A stretch of 64,000 nucleotides of DNA, taken from contig CP001626.1 of assembly GCA_000023185.1 (NCBI GenBank), positions 124,001-188,000 on the forward strand, given 5' to 3'. Shown piece by piece: positions 26,581-35,124 of this stretch. Numbering within the stretch: position 1 is the stretch's first letter; every line of letters begins with the position of its first letter. Both the position numbers and the translations under genes were made by a program. This DNA is from Rhizobium leguminosarum bv. trifolii WSM1325. GTDB taxonomy: Bacteria > Pseudomonadota > Alphaproteobacteria > Rhizobiales > Rhizobiaceae. Under the pieces are notes generated by a model. That model worked only from the letters and a program-made list of their open reading frames with translations. It was not told where the DNA came from and searched no databases.

Positions 26581-27498
26581 CTAGTTCCGGAAAGCCCCGG
26601 CCGGGACCGTCGTCACCAGCCGGATATCACGGCGGAAGTCCGATGGTGACATGCCGGCGATGTGGCGGAAGGATTTGTTGAAGGCGCTGATCGAGCCGAA
26701 GCCACTGTCCATCGCCACTTGCAGTACGTTGGCGCCCTCGCTCATCAGCATCGCCTGGGCGCGCGACAGCCGCAGCAGCGTCACATATTTGCTGAGCGTC
26801 ATGCCGGTCGATCGCTTGAACAGGTTCATCGCATATTTCGGATGCAGGTCGGCGGCGCGGGCGATATCGACCGAATCGATGTCATGCAGGAAATTGGCGG
26901 CGATGAAATCACACATGCGCGCGACGCTGCGCGAGGAATGCGGGTGCGGGTGATCACCTTCGAGACTGATGATGGCCTGCGACGTCATCGAATAAGGTTC
27001 GAGCGCGATCCGCTCAATGCGCAGCAGCAGCTCGTCGACGGCGTGCTGGGCCTTGGCCGCGTCGCCGGAATTGGCATAGCGGAACCAGCGGGCGAAGTTT
27101 TCGTTGTCGGCAGCATCCGTTGCCGAGGTCAGCAGCGTCTCACCCTTCATAAGCCGGCTGGAAACGCTGATCGGCAGGCGCAGCCGAAAGAAATAGACGA
27201 GCGGCAGATGGGCGCCGGCATAGAGCGAATCATCTGAGGATTCGTCCATCTGATGCGGCTGACCACCCCAGAAGAGGCACATTTCCCCGGCGTTCAGCCG
27301 GAATTCGTGATCGCTCATCCGGTAGTGCACGGTGCCGCGCATCACATAGTTGACTTCGACCTGCGCGTGCCAGTGCGGCATGGCCATTACAGGCGGATGG
27401 GCATGAAACATCTGCAGCGCTGTCGGCAAACCCTCGATGCTGCTCGCGCCGGGCTGATAGATTGCACGTGTCCCGACCTTACTTTCCGCCAAATTCAT
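26581..27498 (-). CDS. AraC family transcriptional regulator
   Basis: 305-aa regulator with an N-terminal cupin sensor domain (MPHWHAQVEVNYVMRG, about residues 40-55, and GEMCLFWGGQPHQM) and a C-terminal pair of helix-turn-helix motifs (IDSVDIARAADLHPKYAMNLF, then VLQVAMDSGFGSISAFNKSF). It resembles MelR-type activators of sugar uptake. AGGGA precedes the ATG. It diverges from the sugar ABC operon starting at 27585, 86 bases away, which is its probable target. It lies next to but is not expected to control the guanidine operon. Confidence 0.9.
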   Translation of the reverse strand: MNLAESKVGTRAIYQPGASSIEGLPTALQMFHAHPPVMAMPHWHAQVEVNYVMRGTVHYRMSDHEFRLNAGEMCLFWGGQPHQMDESSDDSLYAGAHLPLVYFFRLRLPISVSSRLMKGETLLTSATDAADNENFARWFRYANSGDAAKAQHAVDELLLRIERIALEPYSMTSQAIISLEGDHPHPHSSRSVARMCDFIAANFLHDIDSVDIARAADLHPKYAMNLFKRSTGMTLSKYVTLLRLSRAQAMLMSEGANVLQVAMDSGFGSISAFNKSFRHIAGMSPSDFRRDIRLVTTVPAGAFRN

Positions 27499-27584
27499 GT
27501 TCCCTTTTTAGGAGACACCCGCTCCCTTACAGATAGTCTAACCGCGTTCGTGAAAGATCGGCAATTGAAAAGGGAGGATTTTCA

Positions 27585-28859
27585 ATGCGCTTCAAACTTC
27601 TCGCTGCGACCGCAGCTGTCGCAGTGCTTGCTTCCGGCTCCGCATACGCGCAGTCGGCCAATCTTACCATCTGGAGCTGGAATGTCGCCGCGTCGGCGTT
27701 GAAGTCCACGCTTCCAGGCTTCAACAAACAGTTTCCCGATATCAAGATCACCGTCGAGGACCTCGGCAACAGCCAGGTCTTCGATAAGACGCTCGCTGCC
27801 TGCGCCGCCGGCGGCGACGGTTTGCCCGACATCGTCAGCATCGAGAATTTCGAGGCTGAAATCTTCTGGAGCCGTTTCCCGGATTGCTTCGCCAATCTGA
27901 AGGAGCTCGGCTACACAGCCGATATCCAGGCGAAATTCCCTGATTTCAAGCGCACCGAGCTTGAAGTCGGCGATGTCGCCTACGCCATGCCGTGGGATTC
28001 CGGTCCTGTCGCCGTCTTCTACCGCCGCGATCTCTACGAAAAGGCCGGCGTCGATCCGAGCACGATCAGCACCTGGGACGATTTCATCGCTGCCGGCAAG
28101 AAGATTTCCGCCGCCAATCCCGGCGTCGTCATGGCCCAGGCCGACTTCAACGGCGACAGCGAATGGTTTCGCATGATCGCCAACGAACAGGGTTGCGGCT
28201 ATTACTCGACCGACGGTCAGAATATCACCATCAACCAGCCGGCCTGCGTCGCCACGCTGCAAAAGGTGAAGGAGATGAAGGATGCCGGCACGCTGACGGC
28301 GGCCAACTGGGAAGAAAAAATCCAGGCCGATACCGCCGGCAAGGCCGCAAGCCAGCTTTATGGCGGCTGGTATGAGGGCACGGTGCGCTCGACCTCTCCC
28401 GATCTCAAGGGCAAATGGGGTGTCTACAGAATGCCGAGCCTGACGGCAGATGGTCCGCATGCGGCCAATCTCGGCGGTTCGTCGCTCGCCATTTCGGCGA
28501 CATCCGCGAATAAGGAAGCCGCCTGGAAATTCGTCAACTACGCCCTCGGCACGGATGAGGGCCAGATCACCATGCTGAAGGAATTCGGTCTGGTCCCGTC
28601 GCTGCTTTCGGCTGAGAAGGATCCCTTCGTCAATGAGCCGCAGCCCTATTGGGGCGGCCAGAAGGTCTGGGCGGATATTCTGGCGACACTGCCGAAGATC
28701 GTACCGAGCCGCGGCACCGCCTTCCAGAGCGATGCGGAAGCCATCTTCAAGGCGACGCAGACGAAGTTCTTCGCTGGCGGCTATCCCGATGCGAAGGCGG
28801 CTCTCGACGATGCCGCCAACCAGATCGCTTCGGCGACCGGCCTTCCGATCGCGCAATGA
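27585..28859 (+). CDS. Sugar ABC transporter substrate-binding protein
   Basis: 424-aa periplasmic binding protein of the family 1 (maltose/multiple-sugar) type. A signal peptide (MRFKLLAATAAVAVLASG, cleavage near AYAQ) is followed by LTIWSWNVAASAL and the typical FNKQFPDIKITVEDLG and YAMPWDSGPVAVFYRRDLYEKAG segments. GGGAGG precedes the ATG. It heads an operon with two permeases, an ATPase and a fused oxidoreductase. The ligand is unknown; the downstream enzymes suggest a sugar or polyol. Confidence 0.93.
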   Translation: MRFKLLAATAAVAVLASGSAYAQSANLTIWSWNVAASALKSTLPGFNKQFPDIKITVEDLGNSQVFDKTLAACAAGGDGLPDIVSIENFEAEIFWSRFPDCFANLKELGYTADIQAKFPDFKRTELEVGDVAYAMPWDSGPVAVFYRRDLYEKAGVDPSTISTWDDFIAAGKKISAANPGVVMAQADFNGDSEWFRMIANEQGCGYYSTDGQNITINQPACVATLQKVKEMKDAGTLTAANWEEKIQADTAGKAASQLYGGWYEGTVRSTSPDLKGKWGVYRMPSLTADGPHAANLGGSSLAISATSANKEAAWKFVNYALGTDEGQITMLKEFGLVPSLLSAEKDPFVNEPQPYWGGQKVWADILATLPKIVPSRGTAFQSDAEAIFKATQTKFFAGGYPDAKAALDDAANQIASATGLPIAQ

Positions 28860-28867
28860 ATGACGAT

Positions 28868-28890
28868 GCCGGGCGCTTCAGGCGCCCGGC
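28868..28890 (+). terminator. Intercistronic hairpin after the binding-protein gene
   Basis: GCCGGGCGC and GCGCCCGGC form a perfect 9-bp stem with a 5-base loop, followed by TTT. It would lower read-through so that the binding protein exceeds the membrane components. Confidence 0.65.
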
Positions 28891-28941
28891 TTTCCCCCGG
28901 TTGCAAAGCGGCCGGTCATTCGTTCGTGAGGAGGAGGCTTG

Positions 28942-29802
28942 ATGCCGTTCAGAACCCGGAGCGCCTATGCGTTCCTCGCCCCCTATCTGCTGGTCTTTGC
29001 CACCTTCTGGGTCTGGCCGATCATCAATTCGTTCCTGATTTCGTTTCAGAACACGCGAATCAATCCGTGGAAATTCAGTTTCCAGGCCAATTGGGGCCGG
29101 CTCTTCTATGACCCGGCTTTCTACAACGCTCTCTACAATACGCTGATCATCCTGGTGATCCAGGTGCCTGTGATGATTGCGCTTGCGACGGTCATGGCCG
29201 TAATGCTCAATTCGCCGCTGCTAAAAGCGCGGCCGCTCTTCCGCTTCGCCTTCTTTGCGCCTGTCGTCGTCGGCGAGGTCGCCTATGCTGCCGTCTTCCG
29301 GCTCATGTTCAGCCTCGATTTCGGCATCATCAACAAGCTGATCTCGGCCGTCGGTCTCAGCCCGGTCTCCTGGTTCGACAACGCCAATGCCGCCATGGCG
29401 CTGATCATCCTTGCCGTCACATGGCGCTGGGCGGGCTACAACGCGATCATCATCCTCGCCGGTCTGCAGTCGATTCCCGACGATGTCTACGAGGCAGCGA
29501 CACTCGACCGGGTGAGCAAGATCCAACAATTCTTTCATATCACCCTGCCGCTTCTGAAACCGATCATCCTCTTTTGCGTGGTTCTTTCGGTGATCGGCAC
29601 CATGCAGCTGTTCACCGAGCCCTTCCTGATCACCAATCGTGGCGGTCCCGGCGGCGGTACCGAGACGCTCGGCCTGCTGCTTTATCGCCAGGGCTTCACC
29701 TCGCTGAACTTCGGCTATGCCTCGGCGATCGCCTATACGATGGCTGCCCTTGCCGTGGCGATCTCGCTTCTCAATCTCTGGGTCGGGAGGGATCCGAAAT
29801 GA
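28942..29802 (+). CDS. Sugar ABC transporter permease (MalF/UgpA type)
   Basis: 286-aa inner-membrane permease with six transmembrane segments (first: YAFLAPYLLVFATFWVW). The EAA loop is IPDDVYEAATLDRVSKIQQFFHITLPLLKP (about residues 178-207). GAGGAGG lies five bases before ATG 28942, which I prefer over TTG 28939. It overlaps the next permease by four bases. Together they form the heterodimeric channel. Confidence 0.93.
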   Translation: MPFRTRSAYAFLAPYLLVFATFWVWPIINSFLISFQNTRINPWKFSFQANWGRLFYDPAFYNALYNTLIILVIQVPVMIALATVMAVMLNSPLLKARPLFRFAFFAPVVVGEVAYAAVFRLMFSLDFGIINKLISAVGLSPVSWFDNANAAMALIILAVTWRWAGYNAIIILAGLQSIPDDVYEAATLDRVSKIQQFFHITLPLLKPIILFCVVLSVIGTMQLFTEPFLITNRGGPGGGTETLGLLLYRQGFTSLNFGYASAIAYTMAALAVAISLLNLWVGRDPK

Positions 29803-30635
29803 AATCCAGATCGCAATCCCTTCTGCTGCGCCAGATCGCGTTGCATGCCGCACTGGCGCCGCTTGCAATAATCTGGCTGTTTCCGCTCTGGATGATGTTC
29901 GTCTTCTCGACCATGCCCGACAACGGCATCTTCAGCCCTGACATCGTGCTCTGGCCATCGACGAATTTCGTCGAGAATTTCAAGAACCTGCAGGCCGATA
30001 CCGATTTCATCGGTGCGATGGTGATCTCCATCGGCGTCGCGCTCATCTATACGGTCCTGTCGGTCCTGCTGACTTCGATGGCAGGCTGGGCCCTGGCGCG
30101 TTACCGTTTCGTCGGCCGCTCCATCGTCATCGCCATCATCCTCGGTACCATCACGCTGCCGTTTTCGGTGGTCGTCATCCCGCAATTCATCATGGTGGCC
30201 CGAGAATTCAAGCTGGCAAACACCTGGGTGGCACTGATCGTGCCACCGTTGTTCAATTCGCTCGGCGTTCTGTTCATGCGGCAGTCCTTCTCGATGATGC
30301 CGGGCGAGCTTTTCGATGCCGCCCGCGTCGAGGGCGTCAAGGAATGGCAGATCTTCCTGCGCATCGCCCTGCCGCTGGCGCGCCCGACCATGGCCGCACT
30401 GGCGATCATCCTCTTCCTCGCCTCCTGGAACAACTACCTCTGGCCGCTGCTGATCAATTCCAAACCGGGAATGATGACGGCGCCTGTGGCGCTCGGAACG
30501 CTGATCGGCCTCACCAAGGTCTCCTGGGGCGGCATCATGGCTGGCGCGGTGCTCCTGACGGCGCCGATCCTCGTCATCTTCGTGGCTCTTCAACGCCATT
30601 TCATCGCCGGCATCGCGGCCGGCGCAATCAAATAA
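29799..30635 (+). CDS. Sugar ABC transporter permease (MalG/UgpE type)
   Basis: 278-aa second permease, six transmembrane segments. The EAA loop is MPGELFDAARVEGVKEWQIFLRIALPLARP (about residues 168-197) and SWNNYLWPLLINSKP is a usual C-terminal motif. ATG 29799 overlaps the preceding stop by four bases. Confidence 0.93.
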   Translation: MKSRSQSLLLRQIALHAALAPLAIIWLFPLWMMFVFSTMPDNGIFSPDIVLWPSTNFVENFKNLQADTDFIGAMVISIGVALIYTVLSVLLTSMAGWALARYRFVGRSIVIAIILGTITLPFSVVVIPQFIMVAREFKLANTWVALIVPPLFNSLGVLFMRQSFSMMPGELFDAARVEGVKEWQIFLRIALPLARPTMAALAIILFLASWNNYLWPLLINSKPGMMTAPVALGTLIGLTKVSWGGIMAGAVLLTAPILVIFVALQRHFIAGIAAGAIK

Positions 30636-30659
30636 TCGGGCAAATAATCGGGAGGCTGC

Positions 30660-31742
30660 ATGGCAGAGCTTTCACTCAGCAACATCGTCAAGCGCTTCGG
30701 CGGCTTTGAGATCATCCACGGCGCCAATCTGGAGGTGAAGGACGGCGAATTCGTCGTCTTCGTCGGCCCGTCCGGCTGCGGCAAGTCCACGCTGCTCAGG
30801 ATGATCGCCGGCCTCGAGGACATTACGTCAGGCGAGCTTCAGATCGGCGGCAGGGTCGTCAACGACGTCGAGCCCGCCGATCGCGGCATCGCCATGGTCT
30901 TCCAGTCCTACGCGCTCTATCCGCACCTGACCGTCGAGGAAAATTTGAGCTTCGGCCTGCGCATGAATGGCAATCCGAAGGGCGACACCGAGCGGCGCGT
31001 GCGCCATGTCGCAGAGATACTGCAGATCACCGAGTTGATGAAGCGTCGGCCGAAGCAGCTTTCCGGCGGTCAGCGCCAGCGCGTCGCGATCGGCCGCGCC
31101 ATCGTCCGCGAACCACAGGTCTTCCTGTTCGACGAACCTTTGTCGAACCTCGACGCCGAACTGCGCGTACAGATGCGCGTCGAGATATCAAGACTGCACA
31201 AGAAGCTCGGTACGACGATGATCTACGTCACCCACGACCAGACGGAAGCGATGACGCTCGCCGACAGGATCGTCGTGCTGCGCGCCGGCAATATCGAGCA
31301 GATCGGCGCGCCGCTCGACCTATACGATGATCCCGCCAATCAGTTCGTCGCCGGCTTCGTCGGCTCGCCGAAGATGAATTTCCTTAAGGCCGTGGTGGTT
31401 GAGACGCAGCCGGGCAGGGCGGTGATCGCGCTGGAAAGCGACGCCAATACCCGCCTGACGCTGCCGGTCGCCGATACCATCGAAGCCGGCGCAAAAGTGA
31501 CGCTCGGCATCCGTCCCGAACATTTCGTCGATGCGGGCACGGGCGATGCCGACCTCACCGTCACCATCGACGTCGCCGAACACCTCGGCAATACCAGTTA
31601 CATCTACGCCACCATAGGCCCCGAGCAACTGATCATCGAGCGGCCGGAATCGCGCGTCGTCGGCAATCGCGACACGCTGACAGTCGGCCTTCCCGCCAAC
31701 CGCTCATTCCTTTTCGACGGCGCCGGCAAGCGGCTTCGCTGA
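30660..31742 (+). CDS. Sugar ABC transporter ATP-binding protein (MalK/UgpC type)
   Basis: 360-aa ATPase with Walker [10 protein letters not shown] near residue 38, Q-loop [14 protein letters not shown], signature LSGGQRQR, Walker [17 protein letters not shown] and a C-terminal TOBE domain ([13 protein letters not shown]). GGGAGG precedes the ATG. It serves the two permeases directly upstream. Confidence 0.94.
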   Translation: MAELSLSNIVKRFGGFEIIHGANLEVKDGEFVVFVGPSGCGKSTLLRMIAGLEDITSGELQIGGRVVNDVEPADRGIAMVFQSYALYPHLTVEENLSFGLRMNGNPKGDTERRVRHVAEILQITELMKRRPKQLSGGQRQRVAIGRAIVREPQVFLFDEPLSNLDAELRVQMRVEISRLHKKLGTTMIYVTHDQTEAMTLADRIVVLRAGNIEQIGAPLDLYDDPANQFVAGFVGSPKMNFLKAVVVETQPGRAVIALESDANTRLTLPVADTIEAGAKVTLGIRPEHFVDAGTGDADLTVTIDVAEHLGNTSYIYATIGPEQLIIERPESRVVGNRDTLTVGLPANRSFLFDGAGKRLR

Positions 31743-31781
31743 ACTAAAATCCCAGGACACAAAGACGAAAGAGGATTTTCC

Positions 31782-33785
31782 ATGACTTCAGATCAACCGA
31801 TCCGCTGGGGCATCATCGGCCCCGGCACCATCGCCCGCACCTTTGCCGATGGCGTCGCTCATTCGCGCACCGGCAGACTGGTGGCGATCGCCACCCGCAA
31901 TCCTGCAAAGCCGGGTCTTGCCGAAGGTTTCCCCGGCGCCCGCATCGTCGATGGTTACGAGGCGTTGCTCTCCGATAAGGAGATCGATGCGATCTATATC
32001 GCCGTCCCCCACACCGGCCATGCCGAATGGGCGATCAAGGCGGCACGTGCCGGCAAGCACATCCTGGTGGAAAAGCCGATCGCGCTCTCGGCCTACGATG
32101 CCGAAGCGGTTTACTACGAGGCGAAAAAAGCCGGCGTCTTCGCCGGGGAAGCCTTCATGTACCGCGTGCATCCGCAAACGGAGAAGCTGGTCGAACTCGT
32201 CAAAAGCGGCGTCGTCGGCACCGTTCGCATCATCCGCTCGAGCTTCGGCTTCAACATGGGCAGCTATAAGCCGGAACACCGGCTTTTCGCCAACGACACC
32301 GCCGGTGGCGGCATTCTCGATGTCGGCGGTTATCCGGTCTCGATGGCCAGACTGATTGCCGGCGCCGCGGAAGGCAAGGCCTTCCTCGAACCGGAGAAGG
32401 TCTCGGGCGTCGCCCATCTCGGAGAGAGCGGTGTCGATGAATGGGCATCGGCCGTCCTCAAGTTCCCCAACGAGATCATCGCCGAAGTCTCCTGCTCGAT
32501 CATGGCGCAGCAGGACAATGTGCTGCGCATCATCGGCTCGGAAGGCCGGATCGAGGTCCAGGACTTCTGGTTTGCCTCCGGCCATAAGGGCGGCGTCGGC
32601 AAGATCGAGATCTTCAAGGGCAGCAGCCGAGAAACCGTCGAACTCAGGGAAGACCGCTGGCTCTATTCCTTCGAGACGGACGCGGCCGGCGATGCCATCC
32701 GCGCCGGCAAGACCGAATTCAGCTCTCCCGGCATGAGCTGGGCGGATTCGATCGGAAACCTGCGTGTACTCGACCAGTGGCGTGCCTCGGTCGGCCTCGA
32801 ATACGGCGTGGAAAAAGCCAGCAAACGCACGGCAAACATTGCCGGCGGCGCGATCGCGCGCGGCAATACCGTTCCGCAGCGTCAGATTCCTGGCATTTCC
32901 AAGCCCGCCTCGGTCGTTACACTCGGCTTCGAATTCTTCCCGAACTTCGCCTCTGCCTCGCTGACGCTCGACGCCTTTTACGAAGCCGGCGGCAATGCCT
33001 TCGACACGGCCTATGTCTATGGCGGCGGCAAGACGGAAGCGATCTTCGGTGACTGGCACACGAGCCGCAAGGTGGCTCGCGAGGAGATCGTGCTGATCGG
33101 CAAGGGCGCCCATTCGCCGCTCTGCTATCCTGATATGATCGCAAAGCAGCTCGACCAGTCGCTTGCCCGGCTGAAGACCGACTATGTCGACATCTATTTC
33201 ATGCATCGCGACAATACCGACGTGCCCGTCGGCGAGTTCGTCGATGCCATGGATGCCGAGGTCAAGCGTGGACGCATCCGTGGCATATTCGGTGGCTCGA
33301 ACTGGACAAGGGCGCGCTTCGACGAAGCGATCGCCTATGCCGAAAAGACCGGCAAGACGGCGCCGGCAGCGCTTTCCAACAACTTCTCGCTTGCCGAAAT
33401 GCTCGATCCGATCTGGGCCGGCTGCGTTGCTGCTTCCGACGACGACTGGAAGAAATGGCTGAACGAGAAGCAGATCCCGAACTTTGCCTGGTCGAGCCAG
33501 GGCCGCGGCTTCTTTACCGACCGCGCCGGCCGCGACAAACGGGACGATGAGGAGATCGTCCGGGTCTGGTATTCCGAGCGTAATTTCGGACGCAGGGACC
33601 GCGCCATCGAGCTTGCCAACAAGCTCGGCCGCAATCCGATCCACATCGCACTTGCCTATGTGATCGCCCAGCCTTTCCCGGTCATTCCGCTGATCGGGCC
33701 GCGCACCGTCGCCGAATTGGAAGACAGCCTCTCGGCGCTCGACATCAAGCTGACGCCCGAGCAGGTGAAGTGGCTGGAAGGCTGA
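31782..33785 (+). CDS. Fused Gfo/Idh/MocA dehydrogenase and aldo/keto reductase
   Basis: 667-aa single open frame joining two oxidoreductases. Residues 1-345 are a Gfo/Idh/MocA enzyme: WGIIGPGTIARTFADGV, VEKPIALS with Lys98, and GGGILDVGGYPVSMARL. Residues about 370-667 are an aldo/keto reductase with the tetrad Asp408, Tyr413 (FDTAYVYGGG), Lys441 (LIGKGAH) and His475 (YFMHRD). Both active sites look intact. The last gene of the sugar ABC operon, it probably channels an imported sugar through two redox steps, perhaps with cofactor recycling between domains. The reaction is unknown. Confidence 0.88.
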   Translation: MTSDQPIRWGIIGPGTIARTFADGVAHSRTGRLVAIATRNPAKPGLAEGFPGARIVDGYEALLSDKEIDAIYIAVPHTGHAEWAIKAARAGKHILVEKPIALSAYDAEAVYYEAKKAGVFAGEAFMYRVHPQTEKLVELVKSGVVGTVRIIRSSFGFNMGSYKPEHRLFANDTAGGGILDVGGYPVSMARLIAGAAEGKAFLEPEKVSGVAHLGESGVDEWASAVLKFPNEIIAEVSCSIMAQQDNVLRIIGSEGRIEVQDFWFASGHKGGVGKIEIFKGSSRETVELREDRWLYSFETDAAGDAIRAGKTEFSSPGMSWADSIGNLRVLDQWRASVGLEYGVEKASKRTANIAGGAIARGNTVPQRQIPGISKPASVVTLGFEFFPNFASASLTLDAFYEAGGNAFDTAYVYGGGKTEAIFGDWHTSRKVAREEIVLIGKGAHSPLCYPDMIAKQLDQSLARLKTDYVDIYFMHRDNTDVPVGEFVDAMDAEVKRGRIRGIFGGSNWTRARFDEAIAYAEKTGKTAPAALSNNFSLAEMLDPIWAGCVAASDDDWKKWLNEKQIPNFAWSSQGRGFFTDRAGRDKRDDEEIVRVWYSERNFGRRDRAIELANKLGRNPIHIALAYVIAQPFPVIPLIGPRTVAELEDSLSALDIKLTPEQVKWLEG

Positions 33786-33796
33786 AGCAATAGAGA

Positions 33797-33818
33797 GGGC
33801 GCGGTTTGAACCGCGCCC
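33797..33818. terminator. Bidirectional terminator between convergent operons
   Basis: GGGCGCGGTT and AACCGCGCCC form a perfect 10-bp stem with a 2-base centre, followed on the plus strand by TTTGCTTTT and on the minus strand by TCTCTATTGC. It serves the sugar operon and lies just beyond cydX. Confidence 0.8.
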
Positions 33819-33827
33819 TTTGCTTTT

Positions 33828-33950
33828 CTACTTAAGTGGCTCGGAAGCTTTTTTCCTGGCTGCGTCGTCCATCAGCTCATACCACATGGCGTTGAGGACG
33901 GCGAAGGCTGCGGCCAGCGGCAGGCCGAGGATCCATGCAAAATACCACAT
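33828..33950 (-). CDS. cydX: Cytochrome bd oxidase small subunit CydX
   Basis: 40-aa membrane peptide (MWYFAWILGLPLAAAFAVLN, then AMWYELMDDAARKK...). The MWYFxWxLG start and single transmembrane helix match the CydX/YbgT family, which stabilises the haem centres of CydAB. GAGG lies upstream of the ATG and the gene starts 13 bases after the cydB stop. It is too short for most gene finders. Confidence 0.93.
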   Translation of the reverse strand: MWYFAWILGLPLAAAFAVLNAMWYELMDDAARKKASEPLK

Positions 33951-33963
33951 CGTTTCGTCTCCC

Positions 33964-35118
33964 TCAGTAAGCGTGACTGTTCTTGTCGGTGATGGACTTC
34001 TCATCGACCTTGCCCCACAGAACCTTGTAGACCCAGGCTGTGTAGGCGAAGATGATCGGCAGGAAGATCGCCGTCACGACCAGCATGATGAACAGCGTCA
34101 TGTGGCTGGAGGATGCATCCCAGACCGTCAGGCTCGATCGCGGATCGAGCGAGGAGGGCAGGATGAACGGGAACATCGACAGGCCGACCGTCGAAATGAT
34201 ACCGAAGATCGCCACCTTGCTGAAGAGCAGCGTCATGACCTCGCGCCTTGCCCGCACGGCAATGAAGGCCAGTGCCGCGCCGACGAAGCCGAGGACCGGC
34301 GCGATGATCATCCACGAATGGGTGGTGTAGTTGGTCAGCCATGCGCCTTTCTCCAGCGCCACGGTCTTCAGCAGCGGATTGGAGGGGCCGATCGGGCTGA
34401 TATCGCTGGTGATGCGATAACCACCGACGCCGATCCACAGGAAGAGGCCACCGAGTGCGAAAAGCACGATCACGGCAAGGGCGGCGATGCTGCCATAGCT
34501 TCTGGCGCGCTCGGCGACCGGGCCACTCGACTTCAACACCAGCCAAGCCGCACCATGCATCGTCAGCATCGATAGGGAAAGCAAGCCACAGAGCAGCGCA
34601 TAGGGGTTGAGCAGGGCAAAGAACGAGCCCTCGTAGAAGATCCGCATATCGTCGGCAAAGCGGAAGGGTACGCCCTGCAGCACATTGCCGACGGCCACGC
34701 CGAAGATCAGCGACGGCACGAAACCGCCGACGAAGAGCGCCCAGTCCCAGCCGCTCCGCCAGCTGGCGCTTTCCCGCTTCGAACGATATTTGAAGCCGAC
34801 TGGGCGCAGGATGAGCGCGAAGAGGATCGCGAACATCGCCAGATAGAAGCCCGAGAAGGAGACCGCATAAAGCGGCGGCCAGGCGGCGAAGATGGCGCCG
34901 CCGCCGAGGATCAGCCAGACCTGGTTGCCCTCCCAGGTGGCGCCGATGGTGTTGATCGCCACGCGCCGTTCCGCATCGGTCCGGGCAACGAAAGGCAGAA
35001 GCGTGCCGACGCCGAGATCGAAGCCGCCGGTCGTCGCAAAAGCGATCAGCAGGATGCCGAGCAGCAGCCACCAGATGAGACGCAGGGTTTCATAGTCGAT
35101 GAGTTCGTGAAGGATCAT
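33964..35118 (-). CDS. cydB: Cytochrome bd ubiquinol oxidase subunit II
   Basis: 384-aa membrane protein with eight to nine hydrophobic segments, starting MILHELIDYETLRLIWWLLLG. GGFDLGVGTLLPFVAR near residue 30 and TIGATWEGNQVWLILGGGAIFAAWPPLY near residue 55 are CydB hallmarks. It pairs with CydA six bases upstream. The complex oxidises ubiquinol and reduces oxygen with high affinity at the inner membrane. Confidence 0.96.
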   Translation of the reverse strand: MILHELIDYETLRLIWWLLLGILLIAFATTGGFDLGVGTLLPFVARTDAERRVAINTIGATWEGNQVWLILGGGAIFAAWPPLYAVSFSGFYLAMFAILFALILRPVGFKYRSKRESASWRSGWDWALFVGGFVPSLIFGVAVGNVLQGVPFRFADDMRIFYEGSFFALLNPYALLCGLLSLSMLTMHGAAWLVLKSSGPVAERARSYGSIAALAVIVLFALGGLFLWIGVGGYRITSDISPIGPSNPLLKTVALEKGAWLTNYTTHSWMIIAPVLGFVGAALAFIAVRARREVMTLLFSKVAIFGIISTVGLSMFPFILPSSLDPRSSLTVWDASSSHMTLFIMLVVTAIFLPIIFAYTAWVYKVLWGKVDEKSITDKNSHAY

Positions 35119-35124
35119 GGCAGG

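Noticed and set aside
31743..32300. Possible frameshift or sequencing fusion in the MocA-aldo/keto reductase gene
   Set aside because: The frame is continuous with good codon usage through the linker (residues 345-375) and both domains are complete, so a genuine fusion is more likely.
31788..33644. 618-codon minus-strand frame opposite the fused oxidoreductase
   Set aside because: The fused enzyme has intact motifs in both halves; the mirror frame has none.
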